From: Acorus gramineus
Taxonomy: Eukaryota > Streptophyta > Magnoliopsida > Acorales > Acoraceae
NCBI GenBank assembly: GCA_030737835.1
Contig: CM060847.1
Location: forward strand, 7,278,584 to 7,342,583
Reading direction: 5' to 3'
DNA: 64,000 bases
Below are positions 34,838 to 47,622 of this stretch, one piece after another. The translations under genes were made by a program, and so were the position numbers. Below the pieces are notes generated by a model, which was given only the letters and a program-made list of their open reading frames with translations, was not told the origin of the DNA and searched no databases. Every line of letters starts with the position of its first letter. The stretch's first letter is position 1.

Positions 34838-37800
34838 TCAAGATTTTCTAGGATGATGTACAACTTCGCATCGAAACTTCAACTCATTTTCAAACCTTTG
34901 CAACACAAATCGTTCCTGTGGTGTTATAATGCTTGTGACACAGCAAATCTCACCCGAAAATGGCATCCGGGCTGTCCTTCCAGCACGATGGAGATAATCA
35001 GTCGCTGTTCTTGGGAGGTCATAATTATATATGTGGGTCATTTCTGGCAGGTCGATACCTCTGCCCGCAATGTCAGTGGCCACCAGCAAACAACCTCTCT
35101 GTCGGACTTCCTGCAAGACCAGAAACCTAACCCATCAGATTTCAAATGCATATTCACCCTCTGAAGAAAAGCAAAATGGAATTCTAGGGAATGGGGATTC
35201 AATAATCCGCTTGAGCATGGAATATTCATGCTGGATGTAGCAGATTAACATCAAATCCATGAAGTACAGCATTAGAGATTCTCAATTATATCAAGCAATA
35301 GCAGTTCTGTCCCACGTGCCATCCAATATTCAAGATATTGAAAACATCGTGAAATCAGAGTGCCAATTTGAAAACAAGTAAAACAACTGTGGCTGACCAT
35401 AAGTGCAATCCTTGTAGTAACTAGTAAGCGAATAGGGACATGCCTCAGGTAAACCTTGATCTAGAACATATCCAAGATGCGAAGCTACAGTCATAGGTGG
35501 TCTTAAAAAAGAGTGCATTTGAGAACATAAAGATACATTTGAGACCAGCTTCCATTTATCTTTTATGTAGCCATAAGAAGGGAAGGAAACAGACTTATGC
35601 AGTGATCTCCAAGGCAACAGCTGTTTTTAGCATTACTTTGAAATATTTCAGTTTATATTCATCCAAGCAACCAAAAAATATCAGATGAATACTCCAAGGA
35701 ATAATCCATTCACATCCAAACAAGACCTAAAATCAATTGGATCATATATATTTCTCATCAGGCATGTTAACAAAACTTACCAAGAGTGCATTCACTCGTG
35801 CATTGAAATTCATGTCATCCTCCAATAGAAGGACATCCAAGTGTCCAACGTATGACGTTTTCAGAAACTCTATTACACGTGTTGCAGAAGGGGGATCACC
35901 AGCCCTTTTTGAGAGCTCAGACTATGCCGGAAAAAACAAATGAGTTAGAAAAGTGAAATAGAAAAGTACAGAGAATGCTAGGAGTTAATATCACGGGATA
36001 TATCATGATGGGGATTCATATACTTAAATGTGCTTTAATTTGCACTAAATATAATAAGTGCTGAAGATTTGATGATCTCATGTGTATTTCAACATCAGAA
36101 TGATCAATATGAAATACAAAAACACCACTAAGCTTTCAAATTATAAATTCTTATTCGAGCAGTGTAAAACTGGGTTTATAATTCACACCAAATTTTCTTT
36201 TTTTGAAGAATGGTAGGACTTGATCTCTTAACCTCTTTCAGAGAGGTGGGAGGTGCTTACCGACTTAACTAAAGCTCAATTCGCTATAATTCACACCAGA
36301 TTGCCATCTTGAAATGAAAAAAAAAAAAATCGTCATTCTTCATGATGGAAGCAATTTTGCAAAGGATGTGGTTCAGACATCAACAGGATGAATGCTTGAC
36401 CAGAAGTTATAAACAACAACAAAATATTGCACCTGGTTTGGAAATTGCACCGGATTGAAAATCAACCATTAGTCCATCACGATTCATTGAAATTATATAA
36501 CCAAGGAAAAGTGTATGTAGATAAAGATAACTAGCATCATAATTCAGAAACCATTTCAGATAAATATTTTAATCATATGTCCCGAATTCAAACTAATAAG
36601 TTTGTTTATTTGCAGTCTGAAAAGTAAAACATCTAACATGGACTAAACATGGTTATCCAATAAAATGGTCATCATCTCCATTCAGAATTTTGCAAAGTGA
36701 AACTGAAGCATTTACAACTGAATTTGGGTGGGAGTCAGGATTCTGTCTCCACTAGTTAACAGGTGCCTCATCAAATAAAAATATGAAAAAAGTATAAATG
36801 AACTCTCAAACTGAAGCTTATCAATAACACTAATGATAATGGAAGTAAACAAAGATGTGAACATTAACCTGATCATTAACAAAAATTATTGCTGATTTAG
36901 GTGCATCCATTTGCAGCAAGGATAGCAAAACATGCAGCTTTTCATGTTTATCACAACTCTGCAAGAAATAAATGAAACATGACAAGCAGTATACAAAATT
37001 AAAAGCATGATAAAAAATAATAATATCTCGGAAAATTCATTTTGAAAGGTTTGAAGTATTAACCACAGTATGTTAACATTGCATATAGAGACAAAACTAG
37101 AAAAGAAAATAACTTAAATTCAATGACAGTACCATTGCGTATTTAATAACTGAGAGAGAGGGAGGGAGGGAGTCTGGCTTACCATAATTTTGTGATGTAG
37201 GCACGAAGGCATAGGCTCAATTGGATTCACACGGATATGTACAACGTCATTCTGTTTCAACAAATGTATGGATATGAAAATTTTCTGTGAATGTTATAGT
37301 TATATGACCAAACAAAATTTTATTGGCAAACCTTGGTCCACTTCTGCTGAACACAGTCATAAAGGAAGCGTCTGTGCTGCGGAATAGATGCACTAGCGAA
37401 AACTGTCTGACGGTTACTGATTGTGGAGTATTGTGTCAGTATCTTTCGGAGAGGATAAGATTGCTCGGACGAGTTGAACATGAAGTCAACCTATCAGGCA
37501 GAAATTTCTAACTGTGGGATTGAACAGAAAAATAAATTGAAACTGTGTTCTGTAGATAATTCTGGTTGTAAAATATTTAATAAGGTAATGGACTCACCAG
37601 TTAGAGCACAAATCAATGGTGAAGCATATAACAAATAAAAGTATGCGGCTTAAATGTGAGAACAAAATCACTTTTACAAACTGGAAAATTCATTGATAAT
37701 GGATCCAATACAGTAAGCTTGAAATTGACGGAAAATTAAAGGCATGTATTAAGATCTGCAGAAAAAAAATATTCCTACTTTTTTCATTCATATCACTGAT

Positions 37801-40652
37801 GAGCAGGATGAATCCCTGTTTGAATAGGGTATTAGCAGTGGTATAACATGGAACAGCCTGGTATAAGCCAAATTTGTGTGTTTGGCTTGATGGTATAGCC
37901 CAGTATCTGGAACCCGGAATAAGGTGGAATAGAGGGGTATCCGGATTCCACCGTCCCCATGGTATTAGCTTATTAAAACCATAATAATAAGTGGGCCCCG
38001 CGTGTTTTTTTTTTCCTTTTCATTTCTTGCCCTTGTGTGCTTGCATTTATTAACTTGTGATGGATTGCAGAGGGAGGTTTGGTCTGTTTGGATTGCAGAG
38101 GGTGCGGCGGTTGAGGGTGGAGGTGGTGGTGGCATTTCGTGGTGGTGGTGGTGGTTGAACTATTCGTGGTGGTTCTTGGGGGTGGGGGTAGTGTCTGTGA
38201 TGGTGGAGATGGTGGTTCATGCGGTTGCAGTGGTTTGATGGTTGTGGTGGTGCAATCGGTGGTGGTGGTGCAGTCATCAGTGGAGGTGGCGGGTGTTCAA
38301 GACACTGGTGGAGCCGTGGAGGGGGGTATGTTCATGGTAGATATATGGTGTGTCACATGTGGTGGTGGTGAGTCTGGTGACTGAACAGTGCAAATGGAAG
38401 ATGGTGGTGGTGGTGGCGGTGGTGGTGACAGGTGAATAGTAATTGGAAGGGGAAAAATGTTATTTTAAAAATTATAACCACTTATCCGTATTTCATTGAC
38501 ATTTTTTTATCAAATTCAACCAAACAACAAAACTTATTATTACATTTTCCAGAGAGAATAACTGAAAACACAACAAAATAGAAAATCACTTATTCCATTG
38601 ATAAAGTTATTTAAACTTGGAATAGGTATAAATCCCAGAATAAATTATGTCTCTATCCAAAGGGGCAGTTTCCAAAACATGACTCCATCTCTGTCAAAAG
38701 AAAATAGGACATGGAAGCCATTCATGGGAGAGATAAAAAACTCAGTGGGCAAGAAATAAATATTTGGATATAGATATCAACAATACTCCACAAGAACAAC
38801 AATATATGTCAGCATGGTGGCATTAAAAAAGAAACACATCCTTTAAAGTGCAAAGAGGAAGATAATATCCCATTTACCTCATCAATTATCAACACCTGCA
38901 CTGTTTCAAGTTTAAGAAACTGTTTCTCAAGCATCCGGCACAAGCTTCCTACAGTGGCAACCACCAATTGTGGGGGTTCCGCCTGCAAAAGAGGATTTTG
39001 GTCAAACATGACAGGTTTACCCAATCATAGTTTTTCCAACAAATAGAATGCCCCAAACATGAGGTTCTGAAATATAATAATAAAAAAACCTGCCTAAATG
39101 AGATATCTTTCTTCAAAAAATGGAGAAAGAAACATAACTATAAATAAAGTATTTGACGAACCACCATTCTCAACTTTTGTAGCATCATGCTAATGGAAGT
39201 GTAGAAGTCCTGAATAATTTGAGAAACACCTTTAGCCAGCTTTTATGCCTTTTCAACATCCCTCCATCTAGTAGGGCCATAACAGTAAATGGCCTATGAG
39301 TCATCCCACGTTCCGCAGGCTCTGCAGCCAGCATCCTTGCAACTTTCGCAACCTAGTCAAATTTCAAGATAAACCAAAGTTAACATGTACTAAGAGGCGG
39401 GATTGTCCCATCATGTACAAGAAACATTTAACTATAATCTTACTTGCATGCCAAGTTCCCTAGTGGGCACTATTATTAGCGCCTGGACAGCTAATCTTTG
39501 AACGTCTACGATAGAGAACACTAACAATAGGTATGCCAGTGTTTTCCCTGAACCTGTCTAGAAGATAACATAAACTAGTGTTAGCCTTTACAATAACAAA
39601 TGCAATACAAACATATATCATACCAATGATAAACTAGAAGGTGTGAGTAAATTGTGATTTCTGTTTATGTGAATGATATCTCCTTCAAGCAAAAAGTTAT
39701 AAACAAAGTTTTTTTAGCACAACAGAAAAACTACTTTTCTTTAATGATACACTGCCTTCAGTAATAGATTTACACAGAAAATTCAATAATGCAACTACAT
39801 TTGAATTATTTATCAATGAAATGAACCCACCAACTCATTCGAAAGAATTCATTCGCTACCATATTTTTTGAATAAAATAAGAGAGAACAATATAGAGAGT
39901 GCCAAAACAATATAGCACGACGAAAGAGAATTTTGGGTCTGCAACATGAAGATTTGTGAAAAGAATGAACTGTTTATTCCTTATTAGCAGCAATGAATCC
40001 ATGAACATATACAAATGGATTGTGAAATTTCTTTTTAGTTGCGACCCGAACCAGATTTGTGATAGATGACATTAAAGATATAACCAGTTGCAAACCCATA
40101 TACACCCATTAAACCATGAAAACACAATAATGCACACACCAACATTGAAGTACTTCACTTCAAATTACACCATAAAAACCAAAAAATGTTCAAGTAAAAG
40201 AGCATCTAGAAATCCAAAACAACCTGCGCATGAAGAACGCAATCCCGCCCGGATAGGAGCACCGGCAGAGACTGCCGTTGCACATCCGTGGGCCTCACAA
40301 ACCCAATCTCTTCAACCCTGCATCACAACAAAAGCACATAAGCCTATCAACAGAGCTTCCTGAACAAATCAAAACCGTCTCATAAGCTAAAAGAGGACAC
40401 TCGCCTCCGCAGAACGTGATCGGGGACTCGACCGCCGCAGTTTTCTCGGAATGTTGTGGTTGTCGTTTCCGCCGCCGCCGCCGCCTCTGGAGCTGCTTTG
40501 CAACAGAGAGTGATAGGGGATCGATGATGGGCACGGGAAGGAGGAACCTTGAGGGGAACAATGGAGTCCCCATGTCCGAATCTAGGGTTTTTATTAAAAC
40601 CGATCCCCAAATTAGGACGAAAGCAACGTATAGTTTCCATTCTCCTCTTCAA
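34838..40652 (-). CDS. RH58: DEAD-box RNA helicase, RH58-like, copy 2
   Basis: Ten exons on the minus strand in transcript order: 40652-40405, 40317-40224, 39557-39444, 39352-39230, 38982-38878, 37490-37332, 37251-37183, 36958-36869, 35921-35781, 35110-34838. Total 1416 nt, 471 aa, no break. All helicase motifs are as in copy 1 (TGSGKT, PTRELGMQ, DEVD, SAS, ATDIAGRGIDLP, HRAGRTAR). The C-terminus reads ELKFRCEVVHHPRKS, which fits the family's ending (E-N-E-L...C-E) better than copy 1, so this end is probably ancestral. The Ala run in exon 1 has five residues (six in copy 1). The GC donor of intron 1 is shared. Intron 2 lacks about 260 bp found in copy 1. It converges on separase copy 2 with only 324 bp between the stops. 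Confidence 0.93.
36195..36295 (-). mobile_element. SINE-like fragment, unit 2 counterpart
   Basis: Same tRNA-like head as at 4975-5065, in the same helicase intron; it lacks a few bases (GCTCCCA) next to box B. Inherited through the duplication. Confidence 0.45.
37814..38666. mobile_element. MITE-like element with GGT-rich core, unit 2 counterpart
   Basis: Counterpart of 6584-7421. The triplet-rich core (about 38105-38430) differs from copy 1 in GGT number, as expected for microsatellite slippage. Confidence 0.6.
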
Positions 40653-43600
40653 CCTTTCTGTGATCTTCTTCGATTATAGATGCCCGCGGTTATTCTTGAA
40701 TAAAAGATGGAATAACGGATAGAATATTTAATTCTTTGTTCCAAACAAATCCCAGCCGATTTATATTAGATTATTAGTCGAAATAAATACAAAAGGAAAA
40801 TGCACGTAGTCCCTTAAAAGTAAATATTATAACATGTGTGCTGGTATATTCAATTTTTTTTTACAGTCTAAAATATAATCCTACATATTTTGTTAGAAAT
40901 TCAGATAATCATACATCTCGTTAAAATTTTACTTATTCTTATTAAAAATGAATTCATTCAATTTGAAATAGAGCAATGTACATTTTTTTATTAAAATATG
41001 TGTGGTCTGTATTTTAATTGGTAAAAATGACTAAGTATAACATTTTCCTTTTCCTTATAATATATGTCATTCCCAATTTTACCAATCCTGTTTCCTAACA
41101 TAGTTGTAAATTGCAAATTCTGTTGTTAATTAATAAATTAGAAGTCTAACCTAAAAAGATTTTTTTGATGAACCTTATTATGACATAAAACAAGAGAGTA
41201 AAAAAAACATAAATATATTGGTTTTACATAATTGGAAGTGTTGTATTCTATTCCTAATTTTCGGAAGTGTTGTATATTATTTTCAATAAAAGAAAATATT
41301 TTAATGAGGTTTAAATAATTGAGAAAATAAAAAAAAAAAAACTCCTAAAAGTGTTGCAGTTCATGGTTGTGTGTGATATTCATTTTAGAGAGTATTCAAA
41401 TTTTTATTCATTTATATCTATATCATGTCATCTTCCAATTTTTGTATCTTTTATTTATATCAAAGAATATTTTTAACATAACAAAAGAAATAATAAAAAG
41501 ATTTCATAAACTTATTGAATCCACAAAGAAGATAATAACAAAAATAATTTATTTTTATTGATTGAAAAAATTGTCCTCTTTTTATATGACACAAATATTA
41601 AATACATACTCATAATAATATCAATTATGTGTATTAAAAATAATAAATACACAATTATAATGATAATTAAAATCTAATAAAAATAAAATATAAGATCCTA
41701 TAAATTCTAAATTCATATTTCAGTCATAAAATATGATTATTATGATTTTTAAATAATATATGATAAAATCTCATTAAAGTTTATGAAAAAATTAATTACG
41801 GATCATCCAGGTCATGCCCTCGTTATTATTTTAAGTCCCCAACACTTTAGAAGGTATTTTTTTGTTCCTTAGACCCTAGGTTAGTAAAGACATTTTTTTA
41901 TGGGTCCTTCCATCCCCCTTTCTTTTCCATTTTAACTTTGTCTTCTCTTTTTGTTTGTGCCTTCCTCTTCCACACAAACTAGGTCAGTGAAGATAAAATA
42001 ATATTTATTTTGAAACTGATTGTTAACTGTTATTGTACATAGATGTAACATATTAAAATCTAATCTAAATATAAAGATGTGTTTCAACCATGAAAATATT
42101 GATTGCAAAAAAGATTAACAATGTACATAAGAGTGTAATACTTATAACAATGTATATAAAAAAATGTTAACAATGTACATGAAATAATCATGATAGGGGT
42201 ATTTTTGGTATCACATATGAAAAGACTAATGGCATCATACTAAAACGACATAAATATAATTTTTTATTGCCTTAGAAACTAAAAAAAATTAAAAAATTTC
42301 AGGGATCTAAAAATAATAGATGAGTAATCAGAGGGATCCCGAATTAATGTTTTCAAAGTTTAATTTGATGGCTAATTGAAATCAATTATTTATGCAATAA
42401 TTTGTTTCTAAATTTGTCTTACATTTTGTTTTTCCAAATATATTATGCTTAGGAGAATATATCCAATTATTATATAAATCATCCACATTTTTGTTCTGGA
42501 AGAAACATAAATCATCCACATTTTCCTTATACATAATTGAATGATAGATTGTTAAGGATGCCGTTATCACTTATTACAGTAAATGTCATACAACACAACT
42601 GGCACCTATCACCGTTATTATTTCAAGAAATTTAAAGCTTGTGTGTATACAGTATACCAACAAACATTAGGACCTACTCCAAACATGCAATAATATAACC
42701 AGTAACAAACCCATATGTACCAACATTAAACCATGAAAACAAAATAATATAACCAGTCATTCCCTTAATAAGTTTTAAGTCCCCAACACTTTTGAAGTTT
42801 TTTTGGTCCCTAGGTTAGTGAAAACATTTTTTATGGGTCCTTCCATCCCTCTTTCTTTCCCATTTTACCCTTGTCTTCTCCTTTTGTTTGTGTCCCTCTC
42901 TCTCTCTCTCTCTCCCCCTTCCACACACACTAGGTTAGTGAATATAAAACAATATTGATTTTGAAATTGATTGTAAACTGTTGTTGTATCTAGATGTAAT
43001 ATACTAAAATCTAATCTAAATATCAAGATGTGTATCTTCAACTATAAAAATATTGATTATTGCGAAGAAAATTTAACAATGTACATAAGTGTAGTGTAGT
43101 GCTTAACAATGTACATAAAAATATTAACAATGTACATAAAATAATCATGACAGGAGTATTTTCGATATCACAAATGGAAAGATTAACGGCATTAGCGTCA
43201 GACTAAAATGATCTAAAAATAAATTTTCACTCTATAGGAACTCAAAAAAAATTGGAAAGTCTCATGCACCCAAAAATAATAGACGGGTAATCACAGGGAT
43301 CCCGAATTATTTTTTTCAAAGTTTCTTTTAATGACTAATTTGAAATCAAATATTTTTGTAATAATTTGTTTCTAAATTTGTCTTACATTTTGTTTTTCTA
43401 AATAAATTATGCTTAGGAGAATATATCCAATTATTATATAAATCCTCTATGGATATCTTTTAAAATCTCGTTTTAAATTTTAACCCTAATGCATAATCTT
43501 TTTTAATATTTTGTTTCCTAATAAATTTGTTAAATAATATTCATATATACTAATCAAATTTTTTATATATTTCAAAACCTCACACTAATTTTTGCAGATA

Positions 43601-43776
43601 TCTTTTAAAATCTCATTTTAAATTTTAACCTTAATACATAATCTTTTTTTAATATATTGTTTCCTAATAAATTTGTTAAATAATATTCATATAGTAATCA
43701 AATTTTCTATATATTTCAAAACCTGACACTAATTTTTGCATCCTTTTTTTTATTTTGAAGAAGAAGAAAGAAAAAG
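40653..43776. other. Divergent region between helicase copy 2 and gene B, internally duplicated
   Basis: 40653-42478 is collinear with 9676-11515 of unit 1. 42770-43440 repeats the stretch found at about 41825-42478 (shared: AAGTCCCCAACAC, GGGTCCTTCCATCC, GGGATCCCGAATTA). A roughly 145-bp segment is then duplicated in tandem at about 43453-43597 and 43598-43741 (shared GATATCTTTTAAAATCTC). A helicase-intron piece lies between the large repeats (42480-42755). The promoter of gene B thus consists of two to three copies of unit-1 promoter DNA. Confidence 0.7.
42480..42755. repeat. Relocated fragment of helicase intron 2
   Basis: Matches unit 1 positions about 8890-9150, which lie in helicase intron 2 (shared GAATGATAGATTGTTAAGGATG, GTGTATACAGTATACCAAC in shorter pieces). 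In unit 2 much of that intron piece (counterpart of about 8844-9100) is missing from its proper place (junction at about 40078). So the sequence was lost at one site and is present 2.4 kb away. Confidence 0.75.
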
Positions 43777-45044
43777 ATGTCCTCTCCTCCTCTTCCTCCT
43801 CATCCACCACCAGTGAATAGCCTTCAGAGGCGGCGCTTCCAAAGCGGTGACACCTCTGCTGGTCTTACTTATGAAGAGGTCCTTCTTGTAGATTTTCCAA
43901 AAAAAATTATTTTGATTATTATATTTTGGTTAACTAGTATTAATTTTTTTTTTAATGTAATTAGGTGATGGTGGAAGCAATGATTGCACTAAAGGCTAAT
44001 AGGTTCACAGAAAAGTTACTCTCCTCTTACATTGAAACCCATTATGATGGGCTCCCTGAGGACCACCAAATCCTCCTCCAACGATACCTCCAAAAGCTCG
44101 TCGAAGAGCAATGCCTTGCCATTAATTACGAGATACGTTATTCTATCACAAAATCGATGGAAGAGATGGAATGGCCCAAGAAATCTGATGATGACCTCAG
44201 CACCTCCAGTCCTCAGCATCAGATAGAGATTAATGCTCCTCCCACCAATGTCAATGGAACTGATGAGGTTGAGGGGGAAGAAATTGTATTTCAGCCAAAG
44301 AAGGTCAATTTTCAGCCCAAGAAATTTGATGATGGCCTCAACATCTACAGTCCTCACCATCAGAAAGAGATTGCTCCTCCCACCAATGGCAGTGGAACAG
44401 ATGAGGTTGAGGGGGAAGAGATTGTATATCAACCAAAGAAGGCTATTTTTCAGCTCAAGAAATTTGATGATGGCCTCAGCACCTCCAGTCCTCACCATCA
44501 GACAGAGATTGCTCATCCCACCAATGGCAATGGAACTGATGATGATGTTGAGGGGGAGGAGATTGTATATCAGCCAAAGAATTGGAAGGCCAATTTTCAG
44601 CCCAAGAAATTTGATGATGGCCTTGGCATCTCCAGTTCTCAGCATCAGACAGAGTTTGTTCCTCCCACCAATGGCAATGGAACTGATGAGGTTGAGGGGG
44701 AAGAGATTGTATATCAGCCAAAGAATTGGAAGGCCAATTTTCAGCCCAAGAAATTTGATGATGGCCTTGGCATCTTTAGTTCTCAGCATCAGACAGAGTT
44801 TGTTCCTCCCACCAATGGCAATGGAACTGATGAGGTTGAGGGGGAAGAGATTGTATATCAACCAAAGAATTGGAAGGCCAATTTTCAGCCCAAGAAATAT
44901 GATGATAGCCTTGGCACCTCCAGTCTTCAGCATCAAAGAGAGATTGCTCCTCCCACCAATGGCAATGGAACTGATGATGAGGTTGAGGGGGAGGAGATTG
45001 TATATCAACCAAATGTTTACAATTTTCAGCCCAAGAATAATTAA
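43777..45044 (+). CDS. Linker-histone-like winged-helix protein with six EVEGEEIVY repeats (gene B)
   Basis: Exons 43777-43878 and 43965-45044, giving 393 aa. It has the same plan as gene A: a Pro-rich leader (MSSPPLPPHPPP), TYEE at the splice site, VMVEAMIALKANRF, SYIETHYDGLP and LQRYLQKLVEEQCLAI. Six repeats of 44-49 aa follow, with FDDGL, PTNGNGTD and EVEGEEIVYQPK, ending VYNFQPKNN. The first unit has IVFQPK. Units 4 and 5 are almost identical, a sign of recent duplication. The intron is only 86 bp because it lacks the MITE of genes A and C. It is more divergent from A and C than those are from each other. Possible DNA or nucleosome binding by the H15 fold; function otherwise unknown. Confidence 0.85.
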
Positions 45045-46389
45045 AATGTAGAAGGTGTCGGAGTTTATTACTATTCTAAGAATATATTTATGAAATAAGT
45101 GATGGTGGCGACCTTTCCATGCTCTTTGTTATGTTTTCCTTTATGTACTTTTCTCACTTCTTTCCGTTTTATCCTCATTCGGACATTGTCTGTGTTAAAA
45201 AATTTGAAATAGATATGCATGTTTGCCTTAAAAAAAAGAGTGATGGTGTTTTTAGTTCTTCTTATTGCTCTCTTCTTAAGCTTATGTGACACCTCAAACG
45301 GGCTGAGGGTTAAAAAAACAAAATCAATGTTGATGGAATAAGAAAAAAATTAAAAACTACTTTGCAGCTATCTATCCCAGATTATTAATATATCGGATAA
45401 AGGGAATTTATTTCAATCATAATCTGGCCAACTTTATTTAAAGATCAAACAAAACCAAAAATGCATGTTATTGGTCATATCAGATCTCAGCCACTTTTTT
45501 TTATGGGTATTCCGTCTGTAATTTATCAAACTATCAGTTAAGCATTACTACAAAAAATTTGTATTGTTTTGGATCGTAATGTATTGTATGACACAACATG
45601 TTACTTAATGGTATGGGACACACCATTTAGCAGAATGATGATTTTATTAGGATTGGTCAACTACTTTTTTTTCCTTGGAATTGCTCAAGTGAGGATTTTG
45701 AACTTGAGGTAACTGGGAGTTTGGGACGCTTCAAAGATGCAAATTATGAATGAGAGCCGCGTTCTGTTTGTTTTGGTATAAAATCCCGGATAAAATTTTT
45801 TAAGTGTTTGTTTATCTTGGATAACCCCTGATAAAGTATGCGAGAATAAACCATGATAAAGTGGTACATGGATTCCAATCAATCAATGGAACTAAAGTTA
45901 TCCTCGATTATTACACCCAAAGAATATGTAGGCCCACTGTCAAATCAACTGTTATCACCTCTTATAAATCACATGTCAAATTCACTATCATTACTTTTTT
46001 ACCTTTTATAAATCATTATTCATACTTTATTCACATTTTATCCAAACAACAAAACATTTATTCTTACGTTTACCAACGAGAATAATTCAAAACACAACCA
46101 AACACAAAATCACTTTATCCTTATTTATACTCATTTATGCTTTGATAAATGTATACCCTAGAATAACATATATCCCCGTTCCAAACGGGGGGTTAAAGCT
46201 CGGATTAAACAGTTTTATCACTTTGGGATTTTGTGATATGCATACGTTCATTCTCACACAATACACATGGAAGGTACACTTTCATGATCTAATTGATATT
46301 ATTGGTAAAGAATATGATTTTCTCTCTTTAATTACTTTCTAACCTATCTCATGGTAGATTTGTCCATGCTTCACATAAAAATAAATACA
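45045..46389. other. Gene B 3' flank followed by foreign insertion with MITE-like DNA
   Basis: 45045-45288 is the shared 3' flank of the linker-histone-like genes. From GCTTATGTGACACC on, nothing corresponds to units 1 or 3. About 45755-46195 has MITE character (TGTTTGTTTTGGTATAAAATCC at left in two pieces, CCCCGTTCCAAACGGGG at right). No gene is seen before the EDR1 fragment. Confidence 0.45.
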
Positions 46390-47622
46390 AGAAGCTACAG
46401 TACTGATAAGATATTGGATGGCTTCTATGATCTGTACGGCATTTTGGCTGAACCTACTTCAGTGACGATGCCTTCACTTGTTGATCTGCAAGGGATGCCA
46501 ATGTCAGATAATATCAGCTGCGAAGCTATATTAGTTAATAGGGCAGAAGATGCTGACGTTTTAACACTTGAATAGAGAGTGCTTGTAATGGTTGTTGAGT
46601 CTGGAGAGGGTTCTCTAAATTTCAATGGCAGAGATTTGGTACAAAATTAAAGCTTGCCGTTTTGGTTTCTGATTATATGAGTGGACTAGTTGTGAACCCT
46701 GACCGCATGCTGAAAGCATGGAGGATGTTAAGTAATCTCTTTTAATATTCTGATCCTTTAGTCAAATATTCTTAAAATCTATATAACTTCCTGGAAACAC
46801 CTGGTAAATCTAAATAACCCCCTGAAAGAAATTTCGGTTGACAGGAGATGAATATTTTGTGAATATTCTGTTTAGTTAACCCTGACTGAATATAAAGTAT
46901 ACTAAAAACCCTCTATAAATGTATTAAAAGTGTAAAAAATTCTAAAAAAAAAAGATTTTACCTATTTGACTAGATTATAAAACCTTATCGGAGCGGTAAA
47001 ATCGTCATTTACTGATGATTTTTTACATTTTTAACACATTGTAGATTTTTTTGACTGATAGTATACGTGTTCCATGCCAATTAGTGAAAGTGCAGCAATA
47101 TACTGGCCTGGATGATGGGGCTGTGGACATTGTAAAGTTTGATGGTGCCAGGTAAATCACAGAAATTAATAATCTCAATTTCCATCCCAACAAACAACAA
47201 ACACACCCCGACCACCCCAAAACCAAAAAAAAAAAAAAAAAAAGCACACACCCACGCAGGTATGGAAAATGTACATTCATTGCAAATTTGGTTATCATAT
47301 TTATGAACACGGATCTGGATTGTTTGTCCAATATAAGCCATCATCTAGAGCAGTCCCGCATATGGCAGGGTGTTGGTAGGGGAGAGACTGGATATGGTCC
47401 AAATATATTTTTTGGCACAAAATGAGTGCTCTCAGGACCAGAACCCAGAATTGTCTTGTTAGCCAGAGCACTTTACTGTTGTTCCAAACAGTAGCCCTTA
47501 TAGGAACAATCCTATATGGAAACTTACTGTTCCAATACATTTGAATGTCAGGGAGTTCATTGTGGATCTTATGGGAGACCCCGGCACTCTTATCCCATCC
47601 GATTCGGGCTGCATAAAATGTA
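46390..47622 (+). pseudogene. EDR1-domain Raf-like protein kinase fragment
   Basis: Four pieces of the N-terminal EDR1 domain of plant Raf-like MAPKKKs (CTR1/EDR1 type) in order. 46390-46572 holds ILDGFYDLYG, MPSLVDLQG and AILVNRAED, then a TAG at 46573-46575. 46641-46733, in another frame, encodes KLAVLVSDYMSGLVVNPD, then MLKAWR. 47066-47151 encodes VPCQLVKVQQYTG, then FDGA. 47552-47622 encodes REFIVDLMGDPGTLIPSDSG. The last two pieces still splice in phase (AG, GTAAAT, then AG, G). The kinase domain is absent. The stop, frame changes and a MITE inserted at 47623 show it is dead. Confidence 0.8.
46775..47065. mobile_element. Partial long-TIR Mutator-like MITE
   Basis: Left part of the family at 47623-48149: AAAATCTATATAACTTCCTGG, then AAATAACCCCCTGAAAG and AACACATTGTAGATTTTTTT. 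It lacks the right terminal inverted repeat. It sits between EDR1 pieces 2 and 3, so probably in a former intron. Confidence 0.55.

Larger units (their letters stand above)
31839..45288. repeat. Segmental duplication unit 2
   Basis: Matches unit 1 from base 2 on through separase, helicase and gene A region, with gene B in the position of gene A. Collinearity ends at CTCTCTTCTTAA (about 45288), where foreign DNA with an EDR1 fragment and MITEs follows. It resumes at about 48690 for roughly 70 bp before the switch into unit 3. Confidence 0.8.

Noticed and set aside
38002..38384. Poly-Val/Gly and poly-Pro/His frames in the helicase intron
   Set aside because: Products of the GGT/GTG microsatellite inside a MITE-like element in an intron.
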